Positions 40,576 to 50,042 of a DNA stretch of 64,000 nt are shown one piece after another. Below the pieces are notes generated by a model. The model ran no database searches, was not told the DNA's origin, and saw only the letters and a program-made list of their open reading frames with translations. Origin of the DNA: Jatrophihabitans sp964252635. Lineage in GTDB: Bacteria > Actinomycetota > Actinomycetes > Mycobacteriales > Jatrophihabitantaceae. The position numbers were made by a program, and so were the translations under genes. Numbering within the stretch: the stretch's first letter is position 1; each line of letters opens with the position of its first letter. Location of the stretch: contig NZ_CAXUNP010000006.1 of assembly GCF_964252635.1 (NCBI RefSeq), forward strand, positions 1 through 64,000, given 5' to 3'.

Positions 40576-41978
40576 TCAGGCGGGCGTGGCCGGGGGCAGC
40601 AGCACCGTGAACCGCGCCCCGCCCTCGGCGGCGTGACCCGCCTCGATCCGGCCGCCCAGGCGCGTCACCAGCCCGTGCACGATCGCGAGTCCCAGGCCGG
40701 TGCCGACCTGCCGGACCCCGCGGTAGCGCTGGTGCAGCACTCCTTGCGTGAACGCCACGCCGAGGTCCTCGTCGGTGAGCCCCGGGCCGCCGTCGCGCAC
40801 CTCGGCCACCACCGCACCGAACGCCGGTTCGGCGCGGACGCCGAGCACCACCGGCGCACCCGCCGGCGTCACGCGTAGCGCGTTGTCGAACAAGCCGTCG
40901 AGCACCTGGCGCAGCCGGGACGGGTCGGTGTGGGCCAGCAGCGGGCCGGGCGGGCGCTCGAGCCGGAACTCGACGCCGCCGGCGGCGCTGCGGGACTGCC
41001 AGACCTGGGCGGCGTCCTGCGCGAGTGCCGCGACGTCGACCACCGCGAGCTCGACGCGGAAGTCCTCGGCGCCCAGCCGCGCGAGGTCGAGCAGGTCGCC
41101 GACGAGGCGTTCGAGACGCTGGGCCTCACCGAGCACGACGCCGCCGACCCGAGCGGTGTCCTCGGCCGGCACGAGCCCTTCAGCCATCGACTCGGCGTAC
41201 CCGGCGATGGCGGTCAGCGGTGTGCGCAGGTCGTGCGACACCGAGAGCAGGAACTCGCGCTGCCGTGCCTCCGAGTGCCGCAGCGCGCCGGCGATGCTGT
41301 TGACGGCCTCACTCACCTCGACGACCTCGGCCGGTCCCACCGCGGGCAGGGTGACGTCGCGGTTGCCGGCCGCCACCGAGTGCGCGGCCGCCGCCGTGCG
41401 CCGCAGTGGCCGGGCCAGTCGCCACGCCACGAGCAGCCCGATGACGACGGCGGCGGCGGCGGCGATCAGCAGCGCGAGCAGCAGTTGGCGCACGGCCCGC
41501 TCGTCCTGCGCGACCGCGTCGGTGCGGCGCTGCACCACGACCACGCCCCCCGTGGGCGTCGGCCGCGCCTCGACGAAGACGGTGCTGCTGCCCACCGAGC
41601 GCGAGGCCGAGACGCTCTGCCCGGCGAGCACCGCGCTGACATCGGCGGGCGTGACCGCCTGCCCGACCAGCGGGTTGGACGCATTGATCCGGCCGTCGTC
41701 GTGCACGACGCCGCTCTGCACATGCAGTCCGCGCAGCGCGATCTGCAGCCGGGCCAGCACCGGGCGGCCCTGCCGTCCCGGCGTGGTGCCCCGTTGCATG
41801 GCGACGGACTGCGCGACGCCTGCGAGGTTGCCGAGGGTCTTGCGAGCCGAGTCGGCGCCCGCGTTGCGGATCAGGCCGGTGGCGATCGCTCCGGCGATCA
41901 GGGCGGTGACCACGGCGATGCCGACGCTGAGCAGCGCGATCCGTGCGGCGAGCGTCGAACGGCCCCGCCGGGTTCGGT

Positions 41979-41982
<4 letters not shown>
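40576..41982 (-). CDS. Two-component sensor histidine kinase
   Basis: A 468-residue kinase. TM helices at about 13-38 and 167-189 flank an extracytoplasmic sensor of about 128 residues; HAMP follows (190-240), then HisKA with His250 in LLSVSHDLRTPLTAIAGYAE and HATPase_c (DGLFDNALRVTP, EVRDGGPGLTD, GTGLGLAIVHGLV). The N-box has Asp where Leu/Val-x-Asn is usual, but the Asn-Ala pair is kept. Start overlaps the response regulator stop by 4 bp (ATGA), so they form one operon. The signal is unknown. Confidence 0.93.
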
Positions 41983-42686
<704 letters not shown>

Positions 42687-42692
42687 GCTCGC

Positions 42693-42698
42693 ACGGTA
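42693..42698 (-). promoter_or_regulatory. -10 box for leaderless response-regulator gene
   Basis: TACCGT on the minus strand, six bases before GTG 42686. Confidence 0.5.
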
Positions 42699-42827
42699 GC
42701 GCGGCGGTCCCGCAGGACAGGACACAGCGGCGTCAGAGTCGTGTTCGGGTCAGGTTCGGGGTCGCGGTTGCTAGCATCCCTACTTCATTCGTAGACAATG
42801 TGGTCCGCGAAGGTCAGGAGGTAGGCA

Positions 42828-45503
42828 ATGGGTGAACGGCCGGTCGTCGCCGTCGTCGGAGCGGGCGCCAGCGGGGTCCTGACGGCTACCCACGTCGCGC
42901 GCGCGGCGCAGGCCGCCGGGCGTTCGGTGGACGTCCTGCTGGTGGACCCGGCCCCGCTCGCCCAGGGCCTGGCCTACTCGACCCCCGACCCGCGGCATCG
43001 CCTCAACGTCCCGGCCAAGGGCATGAGCGCCCTGCCCGAGGACGGTGAGCACTTCCTGCGCTGGTTGTACCGCCACGTGCACCCGGAGTTCCCCGCCGGC
43101 GGTTTCGCCCCGCGCCTGCACTACGCCGACTACCTGCGTCAGACCCTCGAGGACGTCAGCGGGCCGGGCACCGGGGTGCACGTCGAACACCTCGCCGACA
43201 CCGTCCGCGACCTGCGCCGCCACGGCCGCCGACTGCGGCTGACCCTCGCCGACGGCACCAGCCGTCCCGCCGACGCCGTCGTGCTGGCCATGGGGCACGG
43301 CGCGCCGTCGACGACCTGGGCGCCTGAGCAGCTCGCCGCCTCCCCGCACTTCCTCGCCGACCCGTGGCGGGCCAGCTCGGCGCCCACCGTGCGGGCCGGC
43401 GACCACGTGCTGCTGGTCGGGGCGGGCCTGACCATGGCCGACATGGCCCAGCGATGGGGGCGGCGCGGGGTCACCCTGCACGTCGCCTCACGTCACGGGA
43501 TGCTGCCGCTGCCGCACGCGCAGGACCCGCGACCGCCGCTGCCCGCCGAGCTCGACCGGACCCTGGAGCCTGACCCGTCGGGAGCCGCGTCGCTCTCGCT
43601 GGCCGACGCCCGACGCCTGGTGTTCCGGCACGTCCGTCGCGCCGGCGGCGACTGGCGGCGGGCGATCGACGGGCTGCGTCCGGTGACGTCGGCGCTCTGG
43701 TCGCGGATGGACGACCGGGCCCGGCGCGACTTCCTGCGGACGGCTGCCCGCCGCTGGGACCGCGTCCGGCACCGGGTCGACCCCGCCCTGTCCGCCTGGC
43801 TGCAGCAACGCGTCGACGACGGCTCGCTGGTCGTCCACGCCGCGGAGGTCCGCGACGCCGTCGACGACGGCGACCGGGTCGTCGTCGAGCTGTCGGACGG
43901 CACGCGGCAGCGCTTCGCGGCGGTGCTGAACTGCACCGGGACGTGCGTGGGGCTGCGCGCCAGCGACGACCCGTTGGTGCTCAACCTGCTCACCTCCGGG
44001 ACAGCGCGTCCCGGCTCGCTCGACCTGGGGTTCGCGACCGACGACGGGGGACGGGTGCTGTCCGGCGACGGGTCCTCGCCGGCGGTGTGGACGGTCGGCC
44101 CGTTGCGGCGTGGCGAGCTGTGGGAGAGCACGGCCGTGCCGGAGATCCGCGCCCAGGCCGCCGAGGTGGCCCGGGACGTCGTCGCCGCGCTGCCGTCCCC
44201 GACGTTGCAGCGGCGCGTCCGCGACCCGTTCGGGCTGCCGCTGACCGCCGCCACCGATGCCGCGATGCTCTACAACGACGCGCTCGGCAACATCCTGCGC
44301 GTCCGGTCCGGCGCCGAGGGCCTGCTGCGCGACGCGCTGGTCGCCGACCCGCAGTTCGCGCTGGGGCAGGCCGCGCTCGCGCTGCTCGGGGTCGAGTGGG
44401 GCGCGGACGTCGACGTCGACGCCGCCCTGGCTCACGCCCAACGGCACGCGGGCCGGGCCGACGAACGCGAACAGCGCTTCGTCGAGGTCGCGGCGCAGCG
44501 CGTGCGCGAGCCCGGGGCCGGTTCGGCGGCCGCCCTGCTCGCCTACATCCAGACCTATCCCGAGGACGCGCTGGCGGTGAGCATCGCCGTGCCGACCATC
44601 GCCTTCGGAGGCGCCACCGAGATCCCGGCCGAGGCCTGGGCGCTCGTCGAGGGCCTCGCCCCGGTGTACGGCGAGCACTGGTGGTACCGGAGCCTGCTCG
44701 CGTTCGTCCGGCAGGAGCAGGAGCGGTACGACGAAGCCCGCGAGCTGGCCGACCTGTCGCTGGGGGTCGAGCCGGCCGCCGGCCACGCGGTGCACGCCCG
44801 CACCCACGTGCACTACGAGACCGGCGACCACCTGGCCGGCCTGCGCTGGCTCGACGGATGGATCCGCACGTGCGGTGCGCGGGCCTCGCACCGCGCCCAC
44901 TTCTCCTGGCACGCGGCCCTGCACGAACTCGCGCTCGGTGACGACCGCGCGGTGCTGTCGCGGTACGCGACGCAGCTCGCGCCGCCGGTGGTGACGGGGG
45001 TGCGCGCCCTCGTCGATTCGGCCTCGTTGCTCTGGCGCGGCTTCGTCGCCGGCGCCTGGGACACCGTCGACGTCGGGCCGGTGCTCGCCACCGTCGACCC
45101 CGCGCTGCTGGCTGCGCCGCCGACACCGTTCGTCGGCCTGCACGCCGCGTTGGCACTCACCGCGGCCGGCGACGCGCCCGCGTTGGCGCGATTGCGCCGG
45201 TACGCCGCCGCCCGCCCCGAACCGGTCTTCCGTGAGACGGTGGCGCCCCTGGCCGACGGCCTCGTCCACCTCGTCCTCGGCGACGCCGATCGCGCGGCAG
45301 ACGCCCTGGGCGCCTTGCACGGCGTCGAGCAGCTCGGCGGCAGCGCCGCGCAACGCGAGATCGTGCAGGACACCCTGGTGCTCGCCGCCGTGCGGTGCGG
45401 GCGCGGCCAGCTGGCGCGCAGCATCCTGCACGCGCGCCTGGACCGCCGGCCGTCACCGCGCGACGTGCAGCGCAGCCTCGGCCTGCCGTCCGGCCCGCGC
45501 TGA
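42828..45503 (+). CDS. Fusion of FAD/NAD(P)-binding oxidoreductase (COG4529-like) and TTC38-like repeat domain
   Basis: An 891-residue protein. Residues about 1-460 are a flavoprotein of the COG4529 kind: VAVVGAGASGVLTATHVA binds FAD, HVLLVGAGLTMADMA binds NAD(P)H, and GELWESTAVPEIRAQAAEVA is the family end signature. Residues about 465-885 are helical repeats resembling tetratricopeptide protein 38: ALVADPQFALGQAALALLG, HAVHARTHVHYETGDHLAGL and FSWHAALHELALGD. I know both parts as separate proteins but not as one chain. It may be an oxidoreductase with a built-in partner-binding scaffold. AGGAGGT precedes the ATG; it stands alone, with convergent palindrome after it. Confidence 0.8.
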   Translation: MGERPVVAVVGAGASGVLTATHVARAAQAAGRSVDVLLVDPAPLAQGLAYSTPDPRHRLNVPAKGMSALPEDGEHFLRWLYRHVHPEFPAGGFAPRLHYADYLRQTLEDVSGPGTGVHVEHLADTVRDLRRHGRRLRLTLADGTSRPADAVVLAMGHGAPSTTWAPEQLAASPHFLADPWRASSAPTVRAGDHVLLVGAGLTMADMAQRWGRRGVTLHVASRHGMLPLPHAQDPRPPLPAELDRTLEPDPSGAASLSLADARRLVFRHVRRAGGDWRRAIDGLRPVTSALWSRMDDRARRDFLRTAARRWDRVRHRVDPALSAWLQQRVDDGSLVVHAAEVRDAVDDGDRVVVELSDGTRQRFAAVLNCTGTCVGLRASDDPLVLNLLTSGTARPGSLDLGFATDDGGRVLSGDGSSPAVWTVGPLRRGELWESTAVPEIRAQAAEVARDVVAALPSPTLQRRVRDPFGLPLTAATDAAMLYNDALGNILRVRSGAEGLLRDALVADPQFALGQAALALLGVEWGADVDVDAALAHAQRHAGRADEREQRFVEVAAQRVREPGAGSAAALLAYIQTYPEDALAVSIAVPTIAFGGATEIPAEAWALVEGLAPVYGEHWWYRSLLAFVRQEQERYDEARELADLSLGVEPAAGHAVHARTHVHYETGDHLAGLRWLDGWIRTCGARASHRAHFSWHAALHELALGDDRAVLSRYATQLAPPVVTGVRALVDSASLLWRGFVAGAWDTVDVGPVLATVDPALLAAPPTPFVGLHAALALTAAGDAPALARLRRYAAARPEPVFRETVAPLADGLVHLVLGDADRAADALGALHGVEQLGGSAAQREIVQDTLVLAAVRCGRGQLARSILHARLDRRPSPRDVQRSLGLPSGPR

Positions 45504-45522
45504 CTCCGCCCCCCTCCCGACC

Positions 45523-45564
45523 TGTCCGCGCCCGGACGACCTCCGGCCTGTCGTGGCGCGGACA
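45523..45564. terminator. Convergent-gene palindrome, copy 3
   Basis: TGTCCGCGC (45523-45531) pairs with GCGCGGACA (45556-45564), with inner CCGG steps. It lies between the FAD/TTC38 gene and the convergent thioesterase gene. Confidence 0.7.
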
Positions 45565-45589
45565 ACTCGGGGCGGGCCGGGCCGGGCCG

Positions 45590-46081
45590 TCAGCCGGACA
45601 GGATGAGGCAGCTGCTCGTGCCCGTCGACAGCAACCGGCCCGACGGGTCCTCGATGCGGGCCTCGGCCAGGGCGGTGCGCCGGCCGAAGTGCGTCACGGT
45701 GCCGGTGCAGCGCAGCAGCCCGGAGCCCAGCCGCGCCGACCCGAGGAACTTCACGGACAGGTCCAGGCTGGTATAGCCGACGCCCGCGGGCAGCATGGTC
45801 TGCACCGCACAGCCCATGGCCGAGTCGAGCAGGGTGGCGTAGACCCCGCCGTGCACCGACCCGATCGGGTTGAAGTGGTACTCGGCGGGTTCCACGGTGA
45901 ACACGCACCGGCCGTGCTCGGCCTCCTCGACGCCGAAGTCCATCAACCGGGCGATGGGCGCGGGCGGGATCTCGCCGCGGGCCAGCGCCTGGATGAACTC
46001 CAGGCCGGTGCGGCCCTGTGCGCCGGCCGCCGTCTCCAGCGGGTCGTCCCAGGTGAAGGTGCGGGTGCGTTCGGCGGTCAT
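45590..46081 (-). CDS. PaaI-family hot-dog thioesterase
   Basis: A 163-residue acyl-CoA thioesterase with the family motif FNPIGSVHGGVYATLLDSAMG and the strand GYTSLDLSVKFLGSARLG. Such enzymes release CoA from various acyl- or aryl-CoAs. It is not linked to the paa cluster, 31 kb away, and differs clearly from the PaaI there. Divergent from the acyl-CoA dehydrogenase pair, so it may serve a related fatty- or branched-acid pathway. Confidence 0.88.
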   Translation of the reverse strand: MTAERTRTFTWDDPLETAAGAQGRTGLEFIQALARGEIPPAPIARLMDFGVEEAEHGRCVFTVEPAEYHFNPIGSVHGGVYATLLDSAMGCAVQTMLPAGVGYTSLDLSVKFLGSARLGSGLLRCTGTVTHFGRRTALAEARIEDPSGRLLSTGTSSCLILSG

Positions 46082-46208
46082 GGCGGCAGCCTAGCTGACT
46101 ATGGTGAGCAAAAGCCAGGAACGCCGGACCGAGCCGGGTGCGCGAAGCACAGGGGAACCGGGCATGCTGGTGGCAGTACTGGCCAGTAGCCAACGCCGAG
46201 GAGCGCGC

Positions 46209-47405
46209 ATGGACATCGCCCTGAGCAAAGAGGAGCGTGCCTTCGCCGAGCGCATGCGCACCTTCTTCCGGTCCGAGATCCCGGAGGAGATCCGCGCGAA
46301 GGGCGCCCGCGGCGAGCACGCCAGCCGCGACGACATCCTGACCAGCCAGCGCATCCTCAACGAGCACGGCCTCGCCGTGCCGCACTGGCCCACCGAGTGG
46401 GGCGGGCAGGACTGGTCGCCGGTGCAACGTCACCTCTACGCCGAGGAGATGCTGCTCGCGCACGTGCCGCCGCCGCTGGCGTTCAACACGCAGATGGTCG
46501 GGCCGGTCATCGCCACCTTCGGCAGCCAGGAGCTCAAGGAGCGCTTCCTGCCGAAGACCGCGAGCCTGGACATCTGGTGGTGCCAGGGCTTCAGTGAGCC
46601 CAACGCCGGCTCCGACCTCGCGTCGCTGAAGACCACCGCGGTGCGCGACGGCGACGACTACATCGTCAACGGCCAGAAGACGTGGACGACGCTCGGGCAG
46701 TACGCGCAGTGGATCTTCTGCCTGGTCCGCACCGACCCCGAGGCGAAGAAGCAGCGCGGCATCTCCTTCCTGCTCATGGACATGGACGACCCGGGCATCA
46801 CCGTCCGGCCCATCCACCTCATCGACGGCGGGTACGAGGTCAACGAGGTCTTCTTCGACAACGTCCGGGTGCCGGCCGAGAACCTCGTCGGCGAGGAGAA
46901 CAAGGGCTGGGACTACGCGAAGTTCCTGCTCGGCAACGAGCGCACCGGCGTCGTCGCCGTCGGCCAGACCAAGGCGCGGATCCAGCGCATCAAGCGCCTG
47001 GCCGCGCAGACCGTGTCCGATGGTAAGCCGCTGCTCGAGGACCCGCTGTTCAAGGCCCGGCTGACCAAGCTCGAGGTCGAGCTGTCCGCGATCGAGATGT
47101 CGGTGCTGCGTGTCCTGGACGCCGAGGGCCGGCACGGGCCGGGCAAGCCCGACCCGGTGTCGTCCGTCCTCAAGCTCAAGGGTTCGGAGCTGCAGCAGGA
47201 GGCCACCGAACTGCTGGTCGACGTGCTGGGCCCGAACGCGCTGGCCTACCGCGAGGACCTGTCGGTGCCTGACGGTTTCGACACCCCGCCGGAGGGCTCG
47301 CTCGACGCGTTCCCGACCTACTTCAACTGGCGCAAGGCCTCGATCTACTCGGGCTCCAACGAGGTCCAGCGCACGATCATCGCCAAGGCCATCCTCAAAT
47401 TCTGA
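46209..47405 (+). CDS. Acyl-CoA dehydrogenase (FadE-type), first of a pair
   Basis: A 398-residue flavoenzyme that forms the alpha-beta double bond of an acyl-CoA. Typical parts: WCQGFSEPNAGSDLASLKT binds FAD, YIVNGQKTWTTLGQYA, and SIYSGSNEVQRTIIAKAIL at the end. The last motif has Ser where medium-chain enzymes keep the catalytic Glu (IYEGT), as in many actinobacterial FadEs whose base lies elsewhere. GAGGAG precedes ATG 46209. It is 27 bp from the second dehydrogenase, which suggests an alpha2beta2 enzyme as for steroid side-chain dehydrogenases. Confidence 0.92.
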   Translation: MDIALSKEERAFAERMRTFFRSEIPEEIRAKGARGEHASRDDILTSQRILNEHGLAVPHWPTEWGGQDWSPVQRHLYAEEMLLAHVPPPLAFNTQMVGPVIATFGSQELKERFLPKTASLDIWWCQGFSEPNAGSDLASLKTTAVRDGDDYIVNGQKTWTTLGQYAQWIFCLVRTDPEAKKQRGISFLLMDMDDPGITVRPIHLIDGGYEVNEVFFDNVRVPAENLVGEENKGWDYAKFLLGNERTGVVAVGQTKARIQRIKRLAAQTVSDGKPLLEDPLFKARLTKLEVELSAIEMSVLRVLDAEGRHGPGKPDPVSSVLKLKGSELQQEATELLVDVLGPNALAYREDLSVPDGFDTPPEGSLDAFPTYFNWRKASIYSGSNEVQRTIIAKAILKF

Positions 47406-47432
47406 CGATCCTGCAGTTCTGAGAGGGACGAC

Positions 47433-48560
47433 GTGGAACTCGAACTCACCGACGAACAGCGGATGCTCACCGACGCGGTGAACAGCCTGCTGGACAAGCG
47501 GTACGACGCCAACACCCGCCTGCAGCTGCTGGAGCAGGACGAGCTGGGCTGGTCGCGCGAGATGTGGAAGCAGTACGCCGAGCTCGGGTTGCTCGGGCTG
47601 ACCTTCGACGAGCAGTACGGCGGTGCCGGTATGGGCGTCGGCGAGCTGTCGGTCGTCATGGAGGCGTTCGGGCGCGCGCTCGTCCTCGAGCCCTTCGTGG
47701 CCACCGTGGTGCTGGGCGGCGGGCTCGTCTCGGCCGCGGGTTCCCCGGAGCAGAAGCAGCAGATCCTGCCCGGCGTGGCCGGTGGCGAGACCCTGCTCGC
47801 GTTCGCCGCCACCGAGGCGGGTTCGCGCTGGTCGCTGACCGACATCGAGACCAGGGCGACGCCGGGCGACGGCGACGCGTGGACATTGCGCGGCGAGAAG
47901 GTCGCGGTGCTGGGCGGAGACGTCGCGGACACGCTCGTGGTCACCGCGAAGACCCCGGACGGCGTGGTCGGCCTGTTCCTCGTCGACGCGGCCGACGTCG
48001 CGCGCGCCGGGTACCGCATGCAGGACGGGCTCGGTGGTGCGGACATCGTGCTGGACGACGCTCTGGCTACCGCGCTGGGCTCGCCCGCGGACGCGCTCGG
48101 TCACGTCGAGGCGGCGCTCGACATCGCGACCGCCGGGCTGTGCGCCGAGGCCGTGGGGGCCATGGAACGCATGCTGTGGCTGACCGTCGACTACCTCAAG
48201 ACGCGCGTGCAGTTCGGCCAGCCGATCTCGGTGTTCCAGGCCCTGCAGTTCCGCGCCGCCGACATGTACGTGTCCTACGAGCAGGCCAAGAGCATGGCCA
48301 TCCTGGCCCGCCTCGGCCTCAACGACGACGACCCGGCCGAGCGGCACCGTTCGGTCAGCGCCGCGAAGGTGCAGATCGACCTGTCGTCGCGGCACGTCGG
48401 CCAGGAGGCCATCCAGCTGCACGGCGGGATCGGGATGACCATGGAGTACCCGGTGGGGCACTACATGAAGCGCACCGCCGTCATCGCCAAGACCTTCGCC
48501 GACCAGAACGCGCTGCTCGAGGCCGTGGGCGCCGGGGGCGGCATCGTCCGCGAGAGCTGA
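47433..48560 (+). CDS. Acyl-CoA dehydrogenase (FadE-type), second of a pair
   Basis: A 375-residue ACAD-fold protein, more divergent than its neighbour. N-terminal LTDEQRMLTDAVNSLLDKRY, the KTRVQFGQPISVFQALQFRAADMYV helix and QLHGGIGMTMEYPVGHYMKR are family marks. The middle domain's FAD-binding residues are weakly kept (EAGSRWSLTDIETRA), as in the partner subunit of heteromeric ACADs where each active site is shared. GTG start with GAGGGACGACG upstream. A convergent palindrome follows. Confidence 0.9.
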   Translation: MELELTDEQRMLTDAVNSLLDKRYDANTRLQLLEQDELGWSREMWKQYAELGLLGLTFDEQYGGAGMGVGELSVVMEAFGRALVLEPFVATVVLGGGLVSAAGSPEQKQQILPGVAGGETLLAFAATEAGSRWSLTDIETRATPGDGDAWTLRGEKVAVLGGDVADTLVVTAKTPDGVVGLFLVDAADVARAGYRMQDGLGGADIVLDDALATALGSPADALGHVEAALDIATAGLCAEAVGAMERMLWLTVDYLKTRVQFGQPISVFQALQFRAADMYVSYEQAKSMAILARLGLNDDDPAERHRSVSAAKVQIDLSSRHVGQEAIQLHGGIGMTMEYPVGHYMKRTAVIAKTFADQNALLEAVGAGGGIVRES

Positions 48561-48565
48561 TCACC

Positions 48566-48639
48566 GCACGTCCGACAGTTGTCCGCGCCTGCACGGGTTC
48601 AGGCCCGTGGGGGCGCGGACAACGTCGTTCAGGACGTGC
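48566..48639. terminator. Convergent-gene palindrome, copy 4
   Basis: GTTGTCCGCGC (48578-48588) and GCGCGGACAAC (48613-48623) pair exactly; inside, CACGGG/CCCGTG forms a hairpin and outside GCACGTCC/GGACGTGC adds 8 bp. The outer arm enters the 3' end of the PRC-barrel gene. Confidence 0.8.
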
Positions 48640-49063
48640 GGACGACCACGGCGTAGTGGCCGATCCCGATCAGCGTCGACCCCGGCACCGAGCGGTCGCC
48701 GACGTGCAGGCTCGTGATGCCACCCGTTGCGGGGTCGAACTCGACGTCCTTGACGTCGCCCAGCTCGTCACCGCCGGTGGTGAGTACCCGCTTCTTCAGC
48801 ACGTGGTTGCGCTTGTCGAGCAGCGGGGCAAGATCGTCGCCGCCCTCGCCGATCTTGCTCGCGTCGGCGACGGTGATCGCGTCGGCGCCGAACGCGGCGA
48901 CGTCGGACCAGCGCAGGATGTCGCCCGAGTCGGTCTTCTTCAACTGAAGGGCGATGACGTTCGGCCCGCGCACGTCCACGATGAAGCCGTGGACCTTGCC
49001 GACCGTCTCGGCTGTGCTCGTGCTGACGACCTTCATGCCGTCGGCGTCGCTGAAGGAAATCAT
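48629..49063 (-). CDS. PRC-barrel-like protein, second in operon
   Basis: A 144-residue soluble protein with two beta-barrel-like halves: GKVHGFIVDVRGPNVIALQL and ELGDVKDVEFDPATGGITSLHV. PRC-barrels bind RNA or act as small adaptor domains in photosynthesis and RNA-processing proteins; the role of free PRC proteins is mostly unknown. Its ATG at 49063 overlaps the upstream gene's stop by 4 bp. Confidence 0.75.
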   Translation of the reverse strand: MISFSDADGMKVVSTSTAETVGKVHGFIVDVRGPNVIALQLKKTDSGDILRWSDVAAFGADAITVADASKIGEGGDDLAPLLDKRNHVLKKRVLTTGGDELGDVKDVEFDPATGGITSLHVGDRSVPGSTLIGIGHYAVVVRTS

Positions 49064-49650
49064 GACGACCGTCCCAACTGGGCGCGGAAGTCGTTCACGG
49101 CGGCGCCGAACCCGGCGAGGTCGTGACCGACGAAGTCCTTCGCGCTCGCCGGCACCATCAGGTGCTCGCCGGATGCGGCGATCGTGTCGGGCAGGGGGAT
49201 GAGCACCTTCTGGCCCTTCGTGCCGAGCGCCTCGGACGCCTCGATCTCGTACCCGACGACATCGCACTGGCCGCCGTACTCACCGGTGACCTCGATGACG
49301 ACGTCGACGACCTTGCCGAGATCGGTCCCGGCGTCGGTCAGCACCTGCGAGCCGAGCACGTTGCCGCCCGACCCGCCGCTGGCTGCGGATGCGTCGAGCA
49401 CGGCTGCGGTGGGCTCCAGGGAGTTCTCGTCGCGGATCATCACCGCGTCGGCCCCGAGAGCGGCGACCGACGTCCACGCCAGGCCCTGCTTCAGCGGACC
49501 GGAGAACATGCCACGGCCGGCGAGCGTGAACCCGCCGACTGCACCGCCACCGGCGGCGTAGACGACGTCCTTGATCTGCGCGACGTCGTCACCGGCAAAG
49601 GTGACCACCGGCCGCTTGGTGATCTCTGACGTCCGCATGAGCCTGCTCAT
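49060..49650 (-). CDS. PRC-barrel-like protein, first in operon
   Basis: A 196-residue protein, a larger relative of its downstream neighbour: VTFAGDDVAQIKDVVYAAGG and DLGKVVDVVIEVTGEYGG are the two barrel signatures, joined by ALGADAVMIRDENSL. ATG 49650 overlaps the stop of a 26-codon mini-ORF. Likely soluble and cytosolic. The two PRC genes, the mini-ORF and a small membrane protein form one coupled chain. Confidence 0.75.
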   Translation of the reverse strand: MSRLMRTSEITKRPVVTFAGDDVAQIKDVVYAAGGGAVGGFTLAGRGMFSGPLKQGLAWTSVAALGADAVMIRDENSLEPTAAVLDASAASGGSGGNVLGSQVLTDAGTDLGKVVDVVIEVTGEYGGQCDVVGYEIEASEALGTKGQKVLIPLPDTIAASGEHLMVPASAKDFVGHDLAGFGAAVNDFRAQLGRSS

Positions 49651-49727
49651 CGGCCTACGCTCGTTTCGCTCGCTGCGGCCGCCAGAGGGCTCCGTATAGC
49701 ACTGTTCGCTCCGCAAGCGTCGCTCAT
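49647..49727 (-). CDS. 26-codon mini-ORF before the PRC-barrel genes
   Basis: ATG 49727 (AGAGG upstream) overlaps the small membrane gene's stop; its TGA at 49647-49649 overlaps the ATG of the PRC gene. The peptide is MSDACGANSAIRSP then LAAAASETSVGR. Both flanking starts read ATGAGC, just as in the pstC-pstA gap. Peptide function is doubtful. Confidence 0.35.
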   Translation of the reverse strand: MSDACGANSAIRSPLAAAASETSVGR

Positions 49728-49867
49728 CGGAGCCTCTTCCGGCCGGACGGACGAGCAGGATCGACGATGACCCCGCCGCGGCGTCGGCGGGCTTGGACGA
49801 ACAGCACGGCCGCAACGATCAGGATCACCACCACGACGACAACGATCAACCAGATGAGCCAGGACAT
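49724..49867 (-). CDS. 47-residue single-pass membrane protein
   Basis: MSWLIWLIVVVVVVILIVAA is the transmembrane helix, followed by a basic cytosolic tail (RRRRGG ... GRKRLR). Its stop overlaps the 26-codon ORF by 4 bp, making it the first gene of the PRC-barrel operon. It could tether the PRC proteins to the membrane; that is inference. Confidence 0.65.
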   Translation of the reverse strand: MSWLIWLIVVVVVVILIVAAVLFVQARRRRGGVIVDPARPSGRKRLR

Positions 49868-50042
49868 GCCCGCGTCTTACCCGCCCGGGGCCTGCGTCCA
49901 ATCGAAGAGCAGGCAACGTCACTGCGGGCCGCGGGCTGCAGGCCGGTCCGGCGCCGGGAGCGGCCGCGGTTCACGGGTGCTGCCGGTGTGCTTGTATCGA
50001 TAGGCGCCGGTGGCGAACGTCGCCGGTGGTCCGGAGGTGCAC

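Noticed and set aside
45453..48461. 1002-codon minus-strand ORF
   Set aside because: Spans the thioesterase and two dehydrogenase genes in antisense; composition is typical of a high-GC shadow frame.
48566..48639. Insertion-sequence ends
   Set aside because: The palindrome has no transposase gene and no target-site duplication; a terminator element fits better.
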